From Firmicutes bacterium OM04-13BH (GTDB lineage Bacteria > Bacillota > Clostridia > Lachnospirales > Lachnospiraceae), in NCBI GenBank assembly GCA_003481745.1, contig QULP01000001.1, positions 372,001 through 436,000 on the forward strand: DNA of 64,000 nt. The letters are read 5' to 3'. How positions within the stretch are numbered: position 1 is the first letter of the stretch; each line of letters starts with the position of its first letter. Below are positions 47,619 to 57,390 of this stretch, in pieces. The translations under genes were made by a program, and so were the position numbers. The notes under the pieces were generated by a model that made no database searches, was not told the origin of the DNA, and was given only the letters and a program-made list of their open reading frames with translations.

Positions 47619-47623
47619 AAGTA

Positions 47624-47649
47624 TTTACCACGATTTTAACCACGCTTGA
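47624..47649. repeat. right integrase arm-type repeat
   Basis: TTTACCACGATTTTAACCAC followed by GCTTGA, matching 40955-40979 in the same orientation; a third partial copy, TTTACCACAAA, is at 47688-47698. Confidence 0.65.
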
Positions 47650-47708
47650 TAGCGAAAATATAAGAAGATAGACCTAGATATGTGAGGTTTACCACAAAAG
47701 CAAAATGC

Positions 47709-47737
47709 CCGTAGAGCCTATAAAATAAGGCTTTGCG
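47709..47737 (+). terminator. possible terminator after int
   Basis: CCGTAGAGCCT and AAGGCTTTGCGG can pair with one bulge around TATAAAAT. No strong T-run follows, so it is a weak call. Confidence 0.4.
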
Positions 47738-47783
47738 GACATTTAAGGAGATATAAAAAGATAGTCAAAAAGACATATATAAT

Positions 47784-48254
47784 TTAGTATAAATTCTTTA
47801 CTTTAAATTCTCTTTCCGCTTCTCTTCTCTGGTCATTCTTTGCAATGGTCTGACGTTTATCATATAACTTTTTACCTTTTGCAATTCCAATCTCTACTTT
47901 TACCAGACTTCCTTTAAAATAAACTTTTAATGGAACTAAGGTAAATCCTTTTTCTGCAATTTTTGCTGCAATTTTTCTTATTTCATACTGATGAAGCAAA
48001 AGCTTTCTTGTACGAAGCGGGTCTTTATTAAATATGTTTCCCTTCTCATAAGGGCTGATATGCATCCCATATACAAATACTTCACCATGTTCAATCTGAA
48101 CAAAAGATTCTTTGATACTGCATTTTCCCATACGCATGGATTTTACCTCTGTTCCTGCAAGCTCAATTCCTGCTTCATAGGTATCTTCAATAAAATAATC
48201 GTGATACGCCTTTTTATTATTTGCAATCAGACGACTCCCTGATTCTTTTGCCAT
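47784..48254 (-). CDS. smpB: SsrA-binding protein SmpB
   Basis: Binds tmRNA and brings it to stalled ribosomes. 156 residues: [30 protein letters not shown], then [15 protein letters not shown] and [40 protein letters not shown]. The C-terminal tail ends EFKVKNLY; its last codons coincide with the putative right attachment core, so the terminal residues may have been supplied by the element. It lies 25 bases after rnr. Confidence 0.95.
   Translation of the reverse strand: MAKESGSRLIANNKKAYHDYFIEDTYEAGIELAGTEVKSMRMGKCSIKESFVQIEHGEVFVYGMHISPYEKGNIFNKDPLRTRKLLLHQYEIRKIAAKIAEKGFTLVPLKVYFKGSLVKVEIGIAKGKKLYDKRQTIAKNDQRREAEREFKVKNLY
47789..47799. repeat. putative right attachment core in smpB
   Basis: ATAAATTCTTT within the last codons of smpB (minus strand AAAGAATTTAT). 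Identical copy at 40862-40872. Confidence 0.55.
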
Positions 48255-48279
48255 TTTTCTTTCCTTCTTTCTACTCTTT

Positions 48280-50541
48280 TTATTCTTCGTCCAGATAAGA
48301 GAAAACTGCTGTTTTCTCTCTTGCAGGGAGAAAATCTACCGTTCTTGTTGCAAGGTCTGCTTTTGACACCTTAACCCTGATTTTCTGTCCCATTTTATAG
48401 ACCTTTCCTGTATCCTCTCCTGTCAAAGTATAATGTTCTCTGTCATATTCATAATAATCATCCGTAAGCAGATTGACATGCACCAGTCCTTCTATCGTAT
48501 TTGACAATTCCACATAAAATCCCCATTCTGTCACACCGGAAATAATTCCTTCAAACTCTTCTCCAATATGTGCCATCATATATTCTGCTTTCTTCATTTT
48601 GACAGTTTCACGTTCTACTTCTTCTGCTCTTCTCTCAAGCATACTGGAACGACTTGCCACGTCCGGAAGAATTTCCTTATAATGCTGTTTTTTCTCCTTT
48701 GTCATCCGGCTTCTTAAATTTTCTTTAATAATTCTATGAATCTGTAAATCCGGATATCTTCGGATTGGAGAAGTAAAGTGGCAGTAATATCTTGCTGCAA
48801 GTCCAAAGTGCCCAATACAGTCCGTCGTGTATTTCGCCTGTTTCATTGAACGCAGTAACAATCTCGCAAAAAATGGTTCACATTCGAGTCCTTCTATTTC
48901 TTTTAATACCTGCTGAATTTCTTTTGGGCTTACATTCTCTTTTGCTTTCTTTACTTTAATTTTTCCGGCACGAATCATGGAAAATACACTCTCAATTTTT
49001 TCTGAATCCGGTTCTTCATGCGTACGATAAACAAACGGAATTTCATTAAAATAATATTCCTCTGCCACTGTTTCATTCGCAAGCAACATAAAATCCTCAA
49101 TCAAATCCGTTGCTGAATTATGTTCATACTCATAAATATCGACAGGTTTTCCATTTTCATCCAAAATCACTTTACTTTCCGGAAAGTCGAAATCAATTGC
49201 ACCTCTTTTTTTGCGGTTTTTACGAACAATTTCGGATAACTCTTTCATTAAAAAGAACATTGGAACTAATTCCTGATACTTCTTTGTTACTGCTTCGTCT
49301 GCATGCGTCAGAATTTTATTGACATTTGTATAGGTCATTCTCTCGGTTACATGAATGACCGTCTCTACAATTTTATGTCCTACCACATTTCCCTTTTTGT
49401 CAATATCCATCAGACAGCTTAAAGCCAGTCTGTCTTCACCGGCATTTAAAGAACAAATTCCATTGGAAAGTTTCTTTGGAAGCATTGGAATTACACGGTC
49501 TACCAGATACACACTCGTTCCTCTTTTTAAAGCTTCACGGTCAAGTGCGCTATTATACTGCACATAATTACTGACATCCGCAATATGAACACCAAGACGA
49601 TAGAATTCTCCTTCTTTTGTCAAAGATACCGCATCGTCCAGATCCTTTGCATCTTCTCCGTCGATTGTCACCATGGTCCAGTCACGTAAATCCATTCTTC
49701 CAAAAAAGTCACCTTCATTTAATTCCGTTTTAATTTTTTCTGCCTGGTTCATAACTTTTTCCGGAAATTCCATCGGAAGTTCATAACTTTTTGCAACAGA
49801 TAGGACATCTACCCCTTTTTCACCTTCATGTCCCAAAATTTCGATGATTTTTCCCTCTGGATTTCGTTTGCTGCTTCCATATTTTTTTATCTGCGCAATT
49901 GCTTTGTCACCAGTTACCGCATTTTTCATACATTCAATCGGAATAAAAATATCTTTTGTAATTTTACGGTTGTCCGGAATTAAAAATCCAAAGCTGTCAC
50001 TTTTTTCGACTGTTCCAACTACACTTGTCACAGTATGCTCCAGAATTTTTACAACTTTTCCCTCTCGTCTGTGACCTTCCCGTTCTTCTTTTACAATCTG
50101 TATCTGAACGAGGTCTTTATAAAATGCACCACAGGTATTTTCTTCCGGAATATAGATATCCGTTTCCTCATCTTCTATCTCAACAAAACCAAACCCTTTG
50201 GGATTACTGATAAATGTTCCTGTCAGATACGCTTCTTCTCGTTTATTTTTTCCCCGCTTTTCTTTTTTCTCTCTCTTTTCTCCTATTCGCTCTTTTTTAC
50301 CCGATTTCTTTGCATCTTTTCTCTTTTCTTCTCTTACAGCTTCATAACGCCCCCGTTTATTAACCGTAATTTTTCCTTCTTCTAATAAAGCATCCAGCGT
50401 TTTATGAAGTTCTTCTCGCTTTCCTGCCGGTATCTGAAGTAAAACTGCCATATCTTTTGCCCTCATCGGGGTATATTCTTTACAGCACATTACATCATAA
50501 AGCATTTTTTTTCTTTTCTTCAAATTATAATTTTTCTTCAA
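48280..50541 (-). CDS. rnr: ribonuclease R
   Basis: 3'-5' exoribonuclease that degrades structured RNA and, with tmRNA, faulty mRNAs. 753 residues: N-terminal helix-turn-helix and Lys/Glu-rich linker (about 70-105), cold-shock domains ([23 protein letters not shown]), RNB catalytic domain with [17 protein letters not shown] (metal aspartates) and [12 protein letters not shown], and C-terminal S1 domain ([19 protein letters not shown]). The start is TTG with AGGAG 6 bases upstream. It lies between secG and smpB in one transcript. Confidence 0.95.
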   Translation of the reverse strand: MKKNYNLKKRKKMLYDVMCCKEYTPMRAKDMAVLLQIPAGKREELHKTLDALLEEGKITVNKRGRYEAVREEKRKDAKKSGKKERIGEKREKKEKRGKNKREEAYLTGTFISNPKGFGFVEIEDEETDIYIPEENTCGAFYKDLVQIQIVKEEREGHRREGKVVKILEHTVTSVVGTVEKSDSFGFLIPDNRKITKDIFIPIECMKNAVTGDKAIAQIKKYGSSKRNPEGKIIEILGHEGEKGVDVLSVAKSYELPMEFPEKVMNQAEKIKTELNEGDFFGRMDLRDWTMVTIDGEDAKDLDDAVSLTKEGEFYRLGVHIADVSNYVQYNSALDREALKRGTSVYLVDRVIPMLPKKLSNGICSLNAGEDRLALSCLMDIDKKGNVVGHKIVETVIHVTERMTYTNVNKILTHADEAVTKKYQELVPMFFLMKELSEIVRKNRKKRGAIDFDFPESKVILDENGKPVDIYEYEHNSATDLIEDFMLLANETVAEEYYFNEIPFVYRTHEEPDSEKIESVFSMIRAGKIKVKKAKENVSPKEIQQVLKEIEGLECEPFFARLLLRSMKQAKYTTDCIGHFGLAARYYCHFTSPIRRYPDLQIHRIIKENLRSRMTKEKKQHYKEILPDVASRSSMLERRAEEVERETVKMKKAEYMMAHIGEEFEGIISGVTEWGFYVELSNTIEGLVHVNLLTDDYYEYDREHYTLTGEDTGKVYKMGQKIRVKVSKADLATRTVDFLPAREKTAVFSYLDEE

Positions 50542-50667
50542 AATTCGCTCCTCTCTTGCTTCTCCGCCTGCATCGGTTTACTAAGCAACACTTTTCCCAT
50601 TCACCGCAGTACGAACCCCGCAGAACTTTTTTTATTTCATAGGACACAATTTCTTATAAGATAAAAA

Positions 50668-50705
50668 TATGACACCCCTGCATGACTGCAAGAGTGTCAT
50701 TTTTA
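50668..50705 (-). terminator. hairpin immediately after secG
   Basis: Minus strand ATGACACTC ... GGGTGTCAT, followed by ATTTTTAT. It abuts the secG stop and probably reduces readthrough into rnr. Confidence 0.7.
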
Positions 50706-50939
50706 AAAGTTCAGATTCAAAACTAAAGCTAATACAAAAAACAGAATTCCCATAATTTTGGTTGCTTTTACAAGAGCGCCTTCCATAGAACGTCCCTTAT
50801 TTCTTCCCCAATAGGTATCTGCCATGCCTGCAATTGTTCCAAGGCCCTGAGATTTGCCTTCCTGCATCAGAATAATCACAGTCAATCCTATACAATCAAT
50901 AACGAATAAAACCGTTAAAACTATTCTCAAAATCTCCAT
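50703..50939 (-). CDS. secG: preprotein translocase subunit SecG
   Basis: Small Sec translocon subunit. 78 residues: first transmembrane helix (about 4-23, ILRIVLTVLFVIDCIGLTVIILMQ), conserved QEGKSQGLGTIAGMADTYWGRNKGRS loop and second helix at the C-terminus. GGAGG precedes the ATG. It follows eno by 55 bases and precedes rnr, the common secG-rnr-smpB order. Confidence 0.95.
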   Translation of the reverse strand: MEILRIVLTVLFVIDCIGLTVIILMQEGKSQGLGTIAGMADTYWGRNKGRSMEGALVKATKIMGILFFVLALVLNLNF

Positions 50940-50994
50940 GCGTACACCTCCTAATCGCTAAACATATTCAGTTTAACATAGTATTTCGGAGATT

Positions 50995-52332
50995 TCAACT
51001 CTTTTTTAGGGATTCCCCCGCAAATGGATTTCGGTATCTGGCTTCTTGTTTCAATTCATCTTCGATTTGCAGTAATCGGTTATATTTTGCTGTTCGTTCT
51101 GCTCTGCAGGGTGCTCCGGCTTTAATCTGTCCTGCACTGCAGGCAACTGCCAAATCTGCAATAAATGTATCTTCACTTTCACCAGAACGATGAGAAATCA
51201 CGGCACGATACCCAGCTTTTTGCGCAGTCTGAACTGCATCCATTGCTTCAGTTAACGTTCCTATCTGATTTACTTTAATCAAGATTGCATTTGCAGAATT
51301 TAATTCAATTCCCTTTTTTAAACGTTCCGAATTTGTTACAAATAAATCATCACCGACAAGCTGAATATTCTTTCCAAGTTCATCCGTTAACATCTTCCAG
51401 CCCTGCCAGTCCTCTTCATCCAAAGCATCTTCAATTGATACAATTGGAAATTCTTTCGTTAATTCTTTATAATAAGCGGTCATCTCATCTGTTGTCCGAT
51501 AGATTTCTTTTTGCATCGCCTTAGATTCTCCAGGAAAATAATACTGTTTTCGCTTCGAGTCATACAATTCACTCGCTGCTGCATCCATTGCATAACAGAT
51601 GTCTTTCCCAATCTGATACCCACTTTGTTCAACAGACTCGTTTAAAATCAAAAAGATATCCTTTGCATTCGCCAGATTCGGTGCAAATCCACCTTCATCT
51701 CCAACTCCGGTTGATAATCCTCTTACTTTTAGTTGTTGTTTTAATTTCTGATACACTTCTGCACACATACGAAGTCCCTCTTTGAAAGTTTCAGCTCCGG
51801 TCGGCATAATCATAAATTCCTGAAAGTCTACCGTATTATCCGCATGTCTTCCTCCATTTAATACATTCATCATCGGTACTGGCATCTGTGTCGTATAAGT
51901 TCCGCCAAGATACTGATAAAGCGGCAGTTTCATTGCTTTTGCTGCTGCTTTCGCCACAGCAAGGGAAATTCCTAAAAGTGCATTTGCACCCATATTGGAT
52001 TTATTTTTTGTTGCATCTGCTTCTTTTAGAATCCTATCGATTCTGCATTGATTTAATGCATTCTCCCCTAAGATTTCTTCTGCCAGCACCCTATTGATAT
52101 GATTAACCGCTTTTTGCACCCCAAGACCCCAATAACGATTTTCTTTATCCCGCAGTTCAACCGCTTCAAATTTTCCCGTCGATGCTCCGGACGGAACAAT
52201 CGCTCTGCCTGTGATACCATCTCTTCCTATGATTCCTTCTCCCACCGTGATTTCCGTCTCAACGGTCGGATTTCCTCTGGAGTCCAAAACTTCTCGTGCA
52301 TATACTCTTCGTATTGGCAAGTATCGATTCAT
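50995..52332 (-). CDS. eno: enolase
   Basis: Converts 2-phosphoglycerate to phosphoenolpyruvate. 445 residues starting [30 protein letters not shown] lies 7 bases upstream, and the 11-codon upstream extension is not used. Metal ligands and active-site residues lie in [45 protein letters not shown] and [13 protein letters not shown]. The last segment reads APCRAER where most enolases have APSRTDR, a small oddity. Confidence 0.95.
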   Translation of the reverse strand: MNRYLPIRRVYAREVLDSRGNPTVETEITVGEGIIGRDGITGRAIVPSGASTGKFEAVELRDKENRYWGLGVQKAVNHINRVLAEEILGENALNQCRIDRILKEADATKNKSNMGANALLGISLAVAKAAAKAMKLPLYQYLGGTYTTQMPVPMMNVLNGGRHADNTVDFQEFMIMPTGAETFKEGLRMCAEVYQKLKQQLKVRGLSTGVGDEGGFAPNLANAKDIFLILNESVEQSGYQIGKDICYAMDAAASELYDSKRKQYYFPGESKAMQKEIYRTTDEMTAYYKELTKEFPIVSIEDALDEEDWQGWKMLTDELGKNIQLVGDDLFVTNSERLKKGIELNSANAILIKVNQIGTLTEAMDAVQTAQKAGYRAVISHRSGESEDTFIADLAVACSAGQIKAGAPCRAERTAKYNRLLQIEDELKQEARYRNPFAGESLKKS

Positions 52333-52435
52333 TTGAATACCTCCTGTATTTTTACATTCCTTCACAGTTAGTATTCTCTTGATTTCTTAAAACTATGCTA
52401 ATTTAAGTCAAAGTCAAATTTCCAGTGCAGTATAA

Positions 52436-52547
52436 GTCAAGTGGATATTCGCAATCCGCTTCACTACTTGCTCATAATCGAATAACTGCTATATTGATGT
52501 CAAATAATTTTCTTATATGCAAGCTTAAATCGAGAGAATGCTTATCT
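52436..52547. repeat. dispersed element, copy 3
   Basis: The 40-bp element (52436-52475) differs from copy 1 at one base. After about 45 unrelated bases comes GAATGCTTATCT preceded by AAGCTTAAATCGAGA (52521-52547), a diverged copy of the companion motif at 36091-36122. It ends 16 bases before the stop of the TasA-like gene. Confidence 0.75.
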
Positions 52548-52563
52548 ACGCTCAATGTACAAA

Positions 52564-53244
52564 TTAAGACAGCTGATTCTGATTTGCCAGTACCTGCCAT
52601 ACTGCGGAAGGTGTTGTCACATCATTTGAAGTTAAATCAGTTGTCTGAATTGCATATGCCTGCACATTGATTTCAGTTTCCGATTCTTCCAATCCTGTTC
52701 CATCTGCAAATTGTTGTCCCTCAATTACATTTAAAAATGTAATTTTATCAAAAAGAGCAGATGTGGATGCGTTCTTTGCAAGTGCACTACAGGATGCATT
52801 ACTTCCATAAGCATAAATATATTCAAATGCAATTGTCTTTCCATTTTCTGTTACTGCTTTTGCATCCCCTAACTGAATCCATCCTTTGTTAATCTCCCAG
52901 GAATATAACTGCTTTAATGCTTTTTCATTTTTTGTTCCATCTTCATTTGCAGTAACTAATTCCGCTGCCGGCACAGTCACTTTCATAAATACAAACGCAT
53001 CATTAATCCCAGTATTTGTAATGGTTGGGTCTTTTACCAATTCTTTTCCCGGAACAATATTTTCTTTCTCTTTATCTGGAACTTTATCCCAGTTTGGCTC
53101 TGTCAGCGAAATGTCTACTTTACCGATTGTAATATGATTTTTTGCCTGCTCGCTGTCTGTAAAGTACGCCATTGCACTTCCTGTTACCATAACCAGTGTT
53201 AATGCACCTAAAATTCCTGCTGTCATTTTTTTACTTTTTCTCAT
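52564..53244 (-). CDS. TasA/camelysin-like fibre protein (SipW-type signal)
   Basis: 226 residues. Signal peptide with the SipW-type end AMAYFTDSEQAKN (about 24-36), then a TasA/CalY-like beta domain: HITIGKVDISLTEPNWDK, PGKELVKDPTITNTGINDAFVFMKVTVP and EINVQAYAIQT. TasA and camelysin polymerise outside the cell by strand exchange into protease-resistant fibres. No wall anchor is present, so it must assemble as a polymer or bind a partner. It is the last gene of the adhesin operon, 106 bases after sipW, with an AT-rich leader. Confidence 0.85.
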   Translation of the reverse strand: MRKSKKMTAGILGALTLVMVTGSAMAYFTDSEQAKNHITIGKVDISLTEPNWDKVPDKEKENIVPGKELVKDPTITNTGINDAFVFMKVTVPAAELVTANEDGTKNEKALKQLYSWEINKGWIQLGDAKAVTENGKTIAFEYIYAYGSNASCSALAKNASTSALFDKITFLNVIEGQQFADGTGLEESETEINVQAYAIQTTDLTSNDVTTPSAVWQVLANQNQLS

Positions 53245-53350
53245 AATCTGTTCTCCTTTTTAGATATTATAAATTTTTTAATTTTAGTGATTTTAAAATT
53301 TGACTTGTATTTCTTTGAATTTCTTTTGATTTGTTTTTTAGATTTGTTTT

Positions 53351-53836
53351 TCAGATTCGTCTTTTGAATTGATTTTGAATTACAAATAGACTAAACAGTA
53401 TCAAACTGCCGATGAGAAGTGAAACCGCCATCTGTTTTTCTGTTCTTAGAAATAAAAAACCAATATATGGCAGTCCAAAGAGTTGTTTTCCTTTAATTTG
53501 GTCCCATCTGACCACTCCTATGTCTTGTGTTTCATTTGCATCTCCTTTCGTAATGAATCCTTTTTTGGTGCATCGAACGATTCGATGTAATACCAGTTGT
53601 CCGTCTCCCCGTTCAAATGCAACTATATCTCCTGTTCCAAGTTTTGATTTATCCGCCTTAAAATTTACCCAGCAGATACTGCCTGTTTTGACTGCCGGTT
53701 CCATAGAACCACTTTTTACAGCCACCGGTTTAATCCCTGCGACACAGCCTGCCAGATTGATAACAAGACCTATCAAAAGAATTTGGAATAGAATACTACC
53801 TGATAAATAAAGCATTTTTTCAAATCTTTGTCTCAT
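53351..53836 (-). CDS. sipW: SipW-type (ER-type) signal peptidase I
   Basis: 161 residues. Catalytic Ser44 is in VKSGSMEPAV; the general base is a histidine, LVLHRIV (H84), where most bacterial signal peptidases use lysine; Asp99 in TKGDANETQD completes the ER-type triad. Hydrophobic segments flank the domain (about 13-33 and 135-155). In Bacillus SipW processes TasA and TapA. It overlaps the preceding anchored-protein gene by 17 bases and precedes the TasA-like gene, so its substrates are almost certainly its neighbours. Confidence 0.92.
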   Translation of the reverse strand: MRQRFEKMLYLSGSILFQILLIGLVINLAGCVAGIKPVAVKSGSMEPAVKTGSICWVNFKADKSKLGTGDIVAFERGDGQLVLHRIVRCTKKGFITKGDANETQDIGVVRWDQIKGKQLFGLPYIGFLFLRTEKQMAVSLLIGSLILFSLFVIQNQFKRRI

Positions 53837-55097
53837 TGTTTTTGTCCTTTTTTAAAGAGAAATAGATAAGTATGACTCCTGCTGCCAAAGCTGTTGCGAA
53901 AAAAAATGGCATCTTTTTTGTCTCATCCGAGGTTTTTGGGGCATTCACAGAACTTACAACTGTTTTTTCTCCCTGCCATTTCTCTTCCTGTTCTTGCTGT
54001 TCTTCTCCAATTGCTTCTACGGTTACTACCACATCTACTGTGTTTTCCGTATAATATTTTTTAATTGCTTTATTTTCTGTATACCTTGTATCCCATACTG
54101 GTGGAATTCTGAATCCTTGAAATATATCCACAGATTCTCCTTTTTTCAGTTTTTTTCTATAATAATAATATCCATCTGTCTTATCATAACTCCAATCTTT
54201 GGACATTCCTTCAAGCAAATCAACTGTAATCGGAATTTCTACTTCTTCTCCCATTACCATTTCTATTTTTACCCGAATTTCACACTCCGACGCCACATTG
54301 GTTACTCTTGGGATTTTTACAATTTTCTGCCCCGGAAGTGTATCTGACAGATTTTTCCACGCTGTTTCTTTTCCTTTTTCATCCAACGTATACTCTTTTA
54401 ACTCAATATCTACTTCACCATCTGCTTTAGAAAGCTTTGATACTGCTTTTTGTTCTGTATTCTGAATTGTCTTACCTGAAGCAGACGCAGCTACTGTTTG
54501 ATTGTCCATCTTTAAAACCTTTGCATGCTGATTTCTTTCAAAATGTTCCCAGGCTTCTTTCCATTGATTTTTTTCAAATTTTCCCTGCTGATAGGACTCT
54601 GCATAAACCAAAACAGAAAATCCTTTCTCTGTCACTTCTGATGGAGCATTTTCTTTTATCTGAATCTCTTCCAGCAGATTTGTGGTCTGTTTTTTCACTT
54701 CTACTGCTTCCCGATAATAATAATATCCATCTTCCTCAAGACTCCACTTTGCTTTATCTATATCAAATTCAAGGTACGGAAGAATCTCTTCTGAACTTAA
54801 TTCCAGACGGCATCGGATAAAACAGTCCGATTTTCCCAGATTTTTCATACAGACTTTTTTTGTAAAATGACTTCCTGGTTCGATTTTTTCAGGAGGGTCA
54901 AATTCTTCAACAATTTCAATATTACTGTCTCCTACCGTTATTCGATTCCTCTTTTCTTCTCTGTCACTAAAATAAGCCGAAACAGAAGCAACACTGATAT
55001 CCAATACAACTAAAGCAATTACACTAATCCACAAAAGGCTGTATTTCTTGTATATTTTCTCTTTTCTACCTGTTCTTTTTTTCATTTTGATTCTCAT
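53820..55097 (-). CDS. wall-anchored protein with two TasA-like modules
   Basis: 425 residues. SipW-type signal (SAYFSDREEKRNRITVGDSN, about 39-58) then two homologous modules, residues about 55-168 and 226-362, each with an internal DGYYYYR motif (123-129 and 308-314). A short linker separates them, and the C-terminus carries a sortase-like motif NAPKTSDE (385-392), a hydrophobic segment (396-415) and a charged tail. The motif departs from LPXTG (APKTS), so either a non-standard sortase or membrane retention. Its ATGA overlaps the stop of the adhesin gene. Confidence 0.85.
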   Translation of the reverse strand: MRIKMKKRTGRKEKIYKKYSLLWISVIALVVLDISVASVSAYFSDREEKRNRITVGDSNIEIVEEFDPPEKIEPGSHFTKKVCMKNLGKSDCFIRCRLELSSEEILPYLEFDIDKAKWSLEEDGYYYYREAVEVKKQTTNLLEEIQIKENAPSEVTEKGFSVLVYAESYQQGKFEKNQWKEAWEHFERNQHAKVLKMDNQTVAASASGKTIQNTEQKAVSKLSKADGEVDIELKEYTLDEKGKETAWKNLSDTLPGQKIVKIPRVTNVASECEIRVKIEMVMGEEVEIPITVDLLEGMSKDWSYDKTDGYYYYRKKLKKGESVDIFQGFRIPPVWDTRYTENKAIKKYYTENTVDVVVTVEAIGEEQQEQEEKWQGEKTVVSSVNAPKTSDETKKMPFFFATALAAGVILIYFSLKKDKNNETKI

Positions 55098-57217
55098 TTT
55101 GCATCACCTGCTTTCCCCGGAATCACATTTTCACAATAACTATCATCAGACCAGTCCTGCCATTCCTTTTTCTCGTTTACAAATACGACACTTCCTTTTT
55201 CATTTTGCTTTAAATCAAATACGACCGTCTCTCCTTTTCTGACACCACCTGAAATTTCTTTGATATCTTTTAAAACATACCGCATCACTTTTATCTCTTT
55301 TGCCGTATAAACTCCTTCCATTAGATGTTCAAACGTCACTTTTGCACGAATTGTCCCATCAGAGTTTTTATTCTTTTCTACATATTCTCTGGTAAACGAA
55401 ACCGCTTTATGATAAACACATTCTGTGCCATCCACTTTCGTCCCTCTTACTTCAAATAAAAACACCGGTTCTCCATTTGCAAAATTAATCTCTTTTTCTA
55501 AGATTTCTTTTTCCAGTTCAATGGAAACTTCTTTTGGAACATGGACAGGTTCTTGTGATTTCACCTCAGCACGGTAAATTGTCTGATTTACATCTGTATT
55601 GGAAAATGTTACTGTGTAAGTCTGTGTATCCAGTTCATACCCTGATGAAGCCTCAATTTCTTTTACGGTATAAGTCCCTATCTCCAGTGCCTTACTCGTT
55701 GCCTTTCCATTTTCATCTGTTACCATTTTGTCTGCTACAATATTTTTTGCGTTTCGGACTTCATATACCGCACCTTTCAGACTCGCATTTTTCTGTGGTT
55801 TATCCAGTCCGGTTTCTTTATCCAGTTTTTGAAGATCAATGTAACATTTTACATCTTTTTTTGGAACGGTTGCTGTAACTTTTGCTGAATGTCCTACATT
55901 TCTTCCTCCGCCTTCTAACAGTGTTACTTTTTGAAAATCATCCGGGTTACTGACACTTAAATAATTCCATCCCGAAAGAAATGCGGAATGCGTTCCATTT
56001 ACAGAAGCTGTTATCGTTCCTCCTTCTGCCTGCAATTCCAAGTAAACAGACAACGGAATCCAAAGTCGAAAATCAGAAGAATCTCCATTGTCTTTCCAAA
56101 TGACTGTCGCATTATGGTCTACTGTAATTTTTCGTGACTGAATATATTCATTGCAGTTTACCTGTCCATCATTTAATTTCTGAGAAATCCATTTTGTCAT
56201 ATATCCTGCTTTTCCGTTATAACTCTGCGCACTCCATGTCACAGAAGTATCGGATAACGAATATTTAAAATTCTGCCATCCATCTTCAAACGGATTATAA
56301 TAGACAGGATTTATTGCATCTTCTGTCATTTTTTTTACTATTTTATAAAAGGATTCTTTTTTCGAACTATTTAAGAGATGATTATAAAATGTATTTAAAG
56401 AATATTCGTTGTTTACGATATGAATTGCATACTGAGTTGCCATATAATCATATTTCCAGCCATATCCGGTCTGATAACCACTCCAGACACTCTGTTCTCC
56501 AATATAACGACATCCCCAATATAGAAGATATGCAAGACTTGGCGCAATTCTGCCAGAACCATTCCAGCTCACATCGCCAAGTGGGCCATCTTTATTATAC
56601 TGCAGGCAGTATACCGCACGTTGTTTTCCCTTTAAATCCGGATTATTTTTATCCGTAGCTGCCACATACTTAATCGAACTGTTCATCTTATCATTGGCGC
56701 TCATCAGACCAGAATCAAAACTGGCAAAGGATTCATTCCATTTCACCTCTAATTTACTGCTTGTCGCACTAAATAAATGAAATGCTTGATTTTTTTCATA
56801 GAGACCTGAGTCAACCAGTTCCGGTTCTAATTCTTCTAACAATTTGTCCTGTTCAAATTTTTCTTTTAATTCTTCTTTTTCTACTTCTTCTTTTTCTAAT
56901 CCGGCTTTTTCTACTTCCTCTTTTTGCTTTAATTTTGATTCTTGTGTCTCTTTTGAAGTTTCCGTTTCTAATATTTCTGATTCCGATATCTTCGATTCCG
57001 GCATTTTTGTTCCTGACTCATCTGTGTCTTGTGACCCTGATTCTTGTATTTCTGATTTTTCTTGTAACTCTCCCTCCATTACATTTTCCTGCTCCTGCAC
57101 GGTTGTATTTTGCATTTCCAAGTCAGAAGCCCAGACAGCTCCTGAGAAGGTATTTCCCCACATCAAGGCAGAAAGACCTAAGGCAAACAGTTTGTTTCTA
57201 CATTTTCTCCAGGACAT
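55094..57217 (-). CDS. thioester-domain adhesin with SpaA/Cna-B-like domains
   Basis: 707 residues starting MSWRKCRNKLF; AAAGGGG lies 5 bases upstream, and 25 upstream codons are ignored. Signal peptide (cleavage near VWA-SD), Glu/Lys-rich stretch (about 32-140), then a thioester (TQXA) domain with Cys204 in RAVYCLQY and Gln262 in ATQYAIH. A SpaA-type domain at about 459-539 has the isopeptide lysine in LQKLDKETG (464) and acid in VKEIEA (520); a second beta domain occupies about 561-682. No LPXTG is present; the protein ends ENVIPGKAGDAK. Thioester domains bind host amines covalently. Confidence 0.85.
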   Translation of the reverse strand: MSWRKCRNKLFALGLSALMWGNTFSGAVWASDLEMQNTTVQEQENVMEGELQEKSEIQESGSQDTDESGTKMPESKISESEILETETSKETQESKLKQKEEVEKAGLEKEEVEKEELKEKFEQDKLLEELEPELVDSGLYEKNQAFHLFSATSSKLEVKWNESFASFDSGLMSANDKMNSSIKYVAATDKNNPDLKGKQRAVYCLQYNKDGPLGDVSWNGSGRIAPSLAYLLYWGCRYIGEQSVWSGYQTGYGWKYDYMATQYAIHIVNNEYSLNTFYNHLLNSSKKESFYKIVKKMTEDAINPVYYNPFEDGWQNFKYSLSDTSVTWSAQSYNGKAGYMTKWISQKLNDGQVNCNEYIQSRKITVDHNATVIWKDNGDSSDFRLWIPLSVYLELQAEGGTITASVNGTHSAFLSGWNYLSVSNPDDFQKVTLLEGGGRNVGHSAKVTATVPKKDVKCYIDLQKLDKETGLDKPQKNASLKGAVYEVRNAKNIVADKMVTDENGKATSKALEIGTYTVKEIEASSGYELDTQTYTVTFSNTDVNQTIYRAEVKSQEPVHVPKEVSIELEKEILEKEINFANGEPVFLFEVRGTKVDGTECVYHKAVSFTREYVEKNKNSDGTIRAKVTFEHLMEGVYTAKEIKVMRYVLKDIKEISGGVRKGETVVFDLKQNEKGSVVFVNEKKEWQDWSDDSYCENVIPGKAGDAK

Positions 57218-57324
57218 AATTACCCCTTTCCGCATAGCTACACAGAAAAAAGCGTAAAAAATCCTCGAACTTTCCTTTTTCTGTATATTCATGCACTATT
57301 GTATTTTTGAAAAGTTGAAATTTT

Positions 57325-57338
57325 TGACCGAATGGTCA
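57325..57338. promoter_or_regulatory. operator-like palindrome TGACC-GAAT-GGTCA
   Basis: Perfect 5+4+5 inverted repeat about 108 bases before the adhesin start. TetR/AcrR-type operators often have the form TGACC-N-GGTCA, so a TetR-family regulator is a reasonable guess; none is encoded in the window. Confidence 0.45.
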
Positions 57339-57390
57339 GGATTAAACATACAGACTTGATTTTTTCTGTATCTGAAGTGTAATGAAATAA

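Larger units (their letters stand above)
40862..47799. mobile_element. integrative and mobilizable element with Tn916-type int/xis and MobT relaxase
   Basis: About 6.9 kb. Bounded by the 11-bp direct repeat ATAAATTCTTT (40862-40872 and 47789-47799), the right copy inside the last codons of smpB; TAAATT recurs at the same offset beyond each copy. Integrase-arm-like repeats TTTACCACGATTTTA lie just inside both ends. Contents: int, xis, mobT, oriT, an XRE regulator and cargo. No FtsK-like coupling protein or type IV secretion genes, so it must borrow a helper. The ends are inferred from the repeat, which is short and AT-rich. Confidence 0.7.

Noticed and set aside
47709..47737. A strong terminator after int.
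   Set aside because: The stem is bulged and no T-run follows; kept only as a weak candidate.
40862..47799. A complete conjugative transposon or a prophage.
   Set aside because: No VirB4/FtsK-like, mating-pore or phage structural genes; only mobilization and integration genes.
57218..57292. A 25-residue N-terminal extension of the thioester adhesin.
   Set aside because: It precedes the signal peptide and lacks a ribosome binding site; MSWRKCRNK has AAAGGGG upstream.
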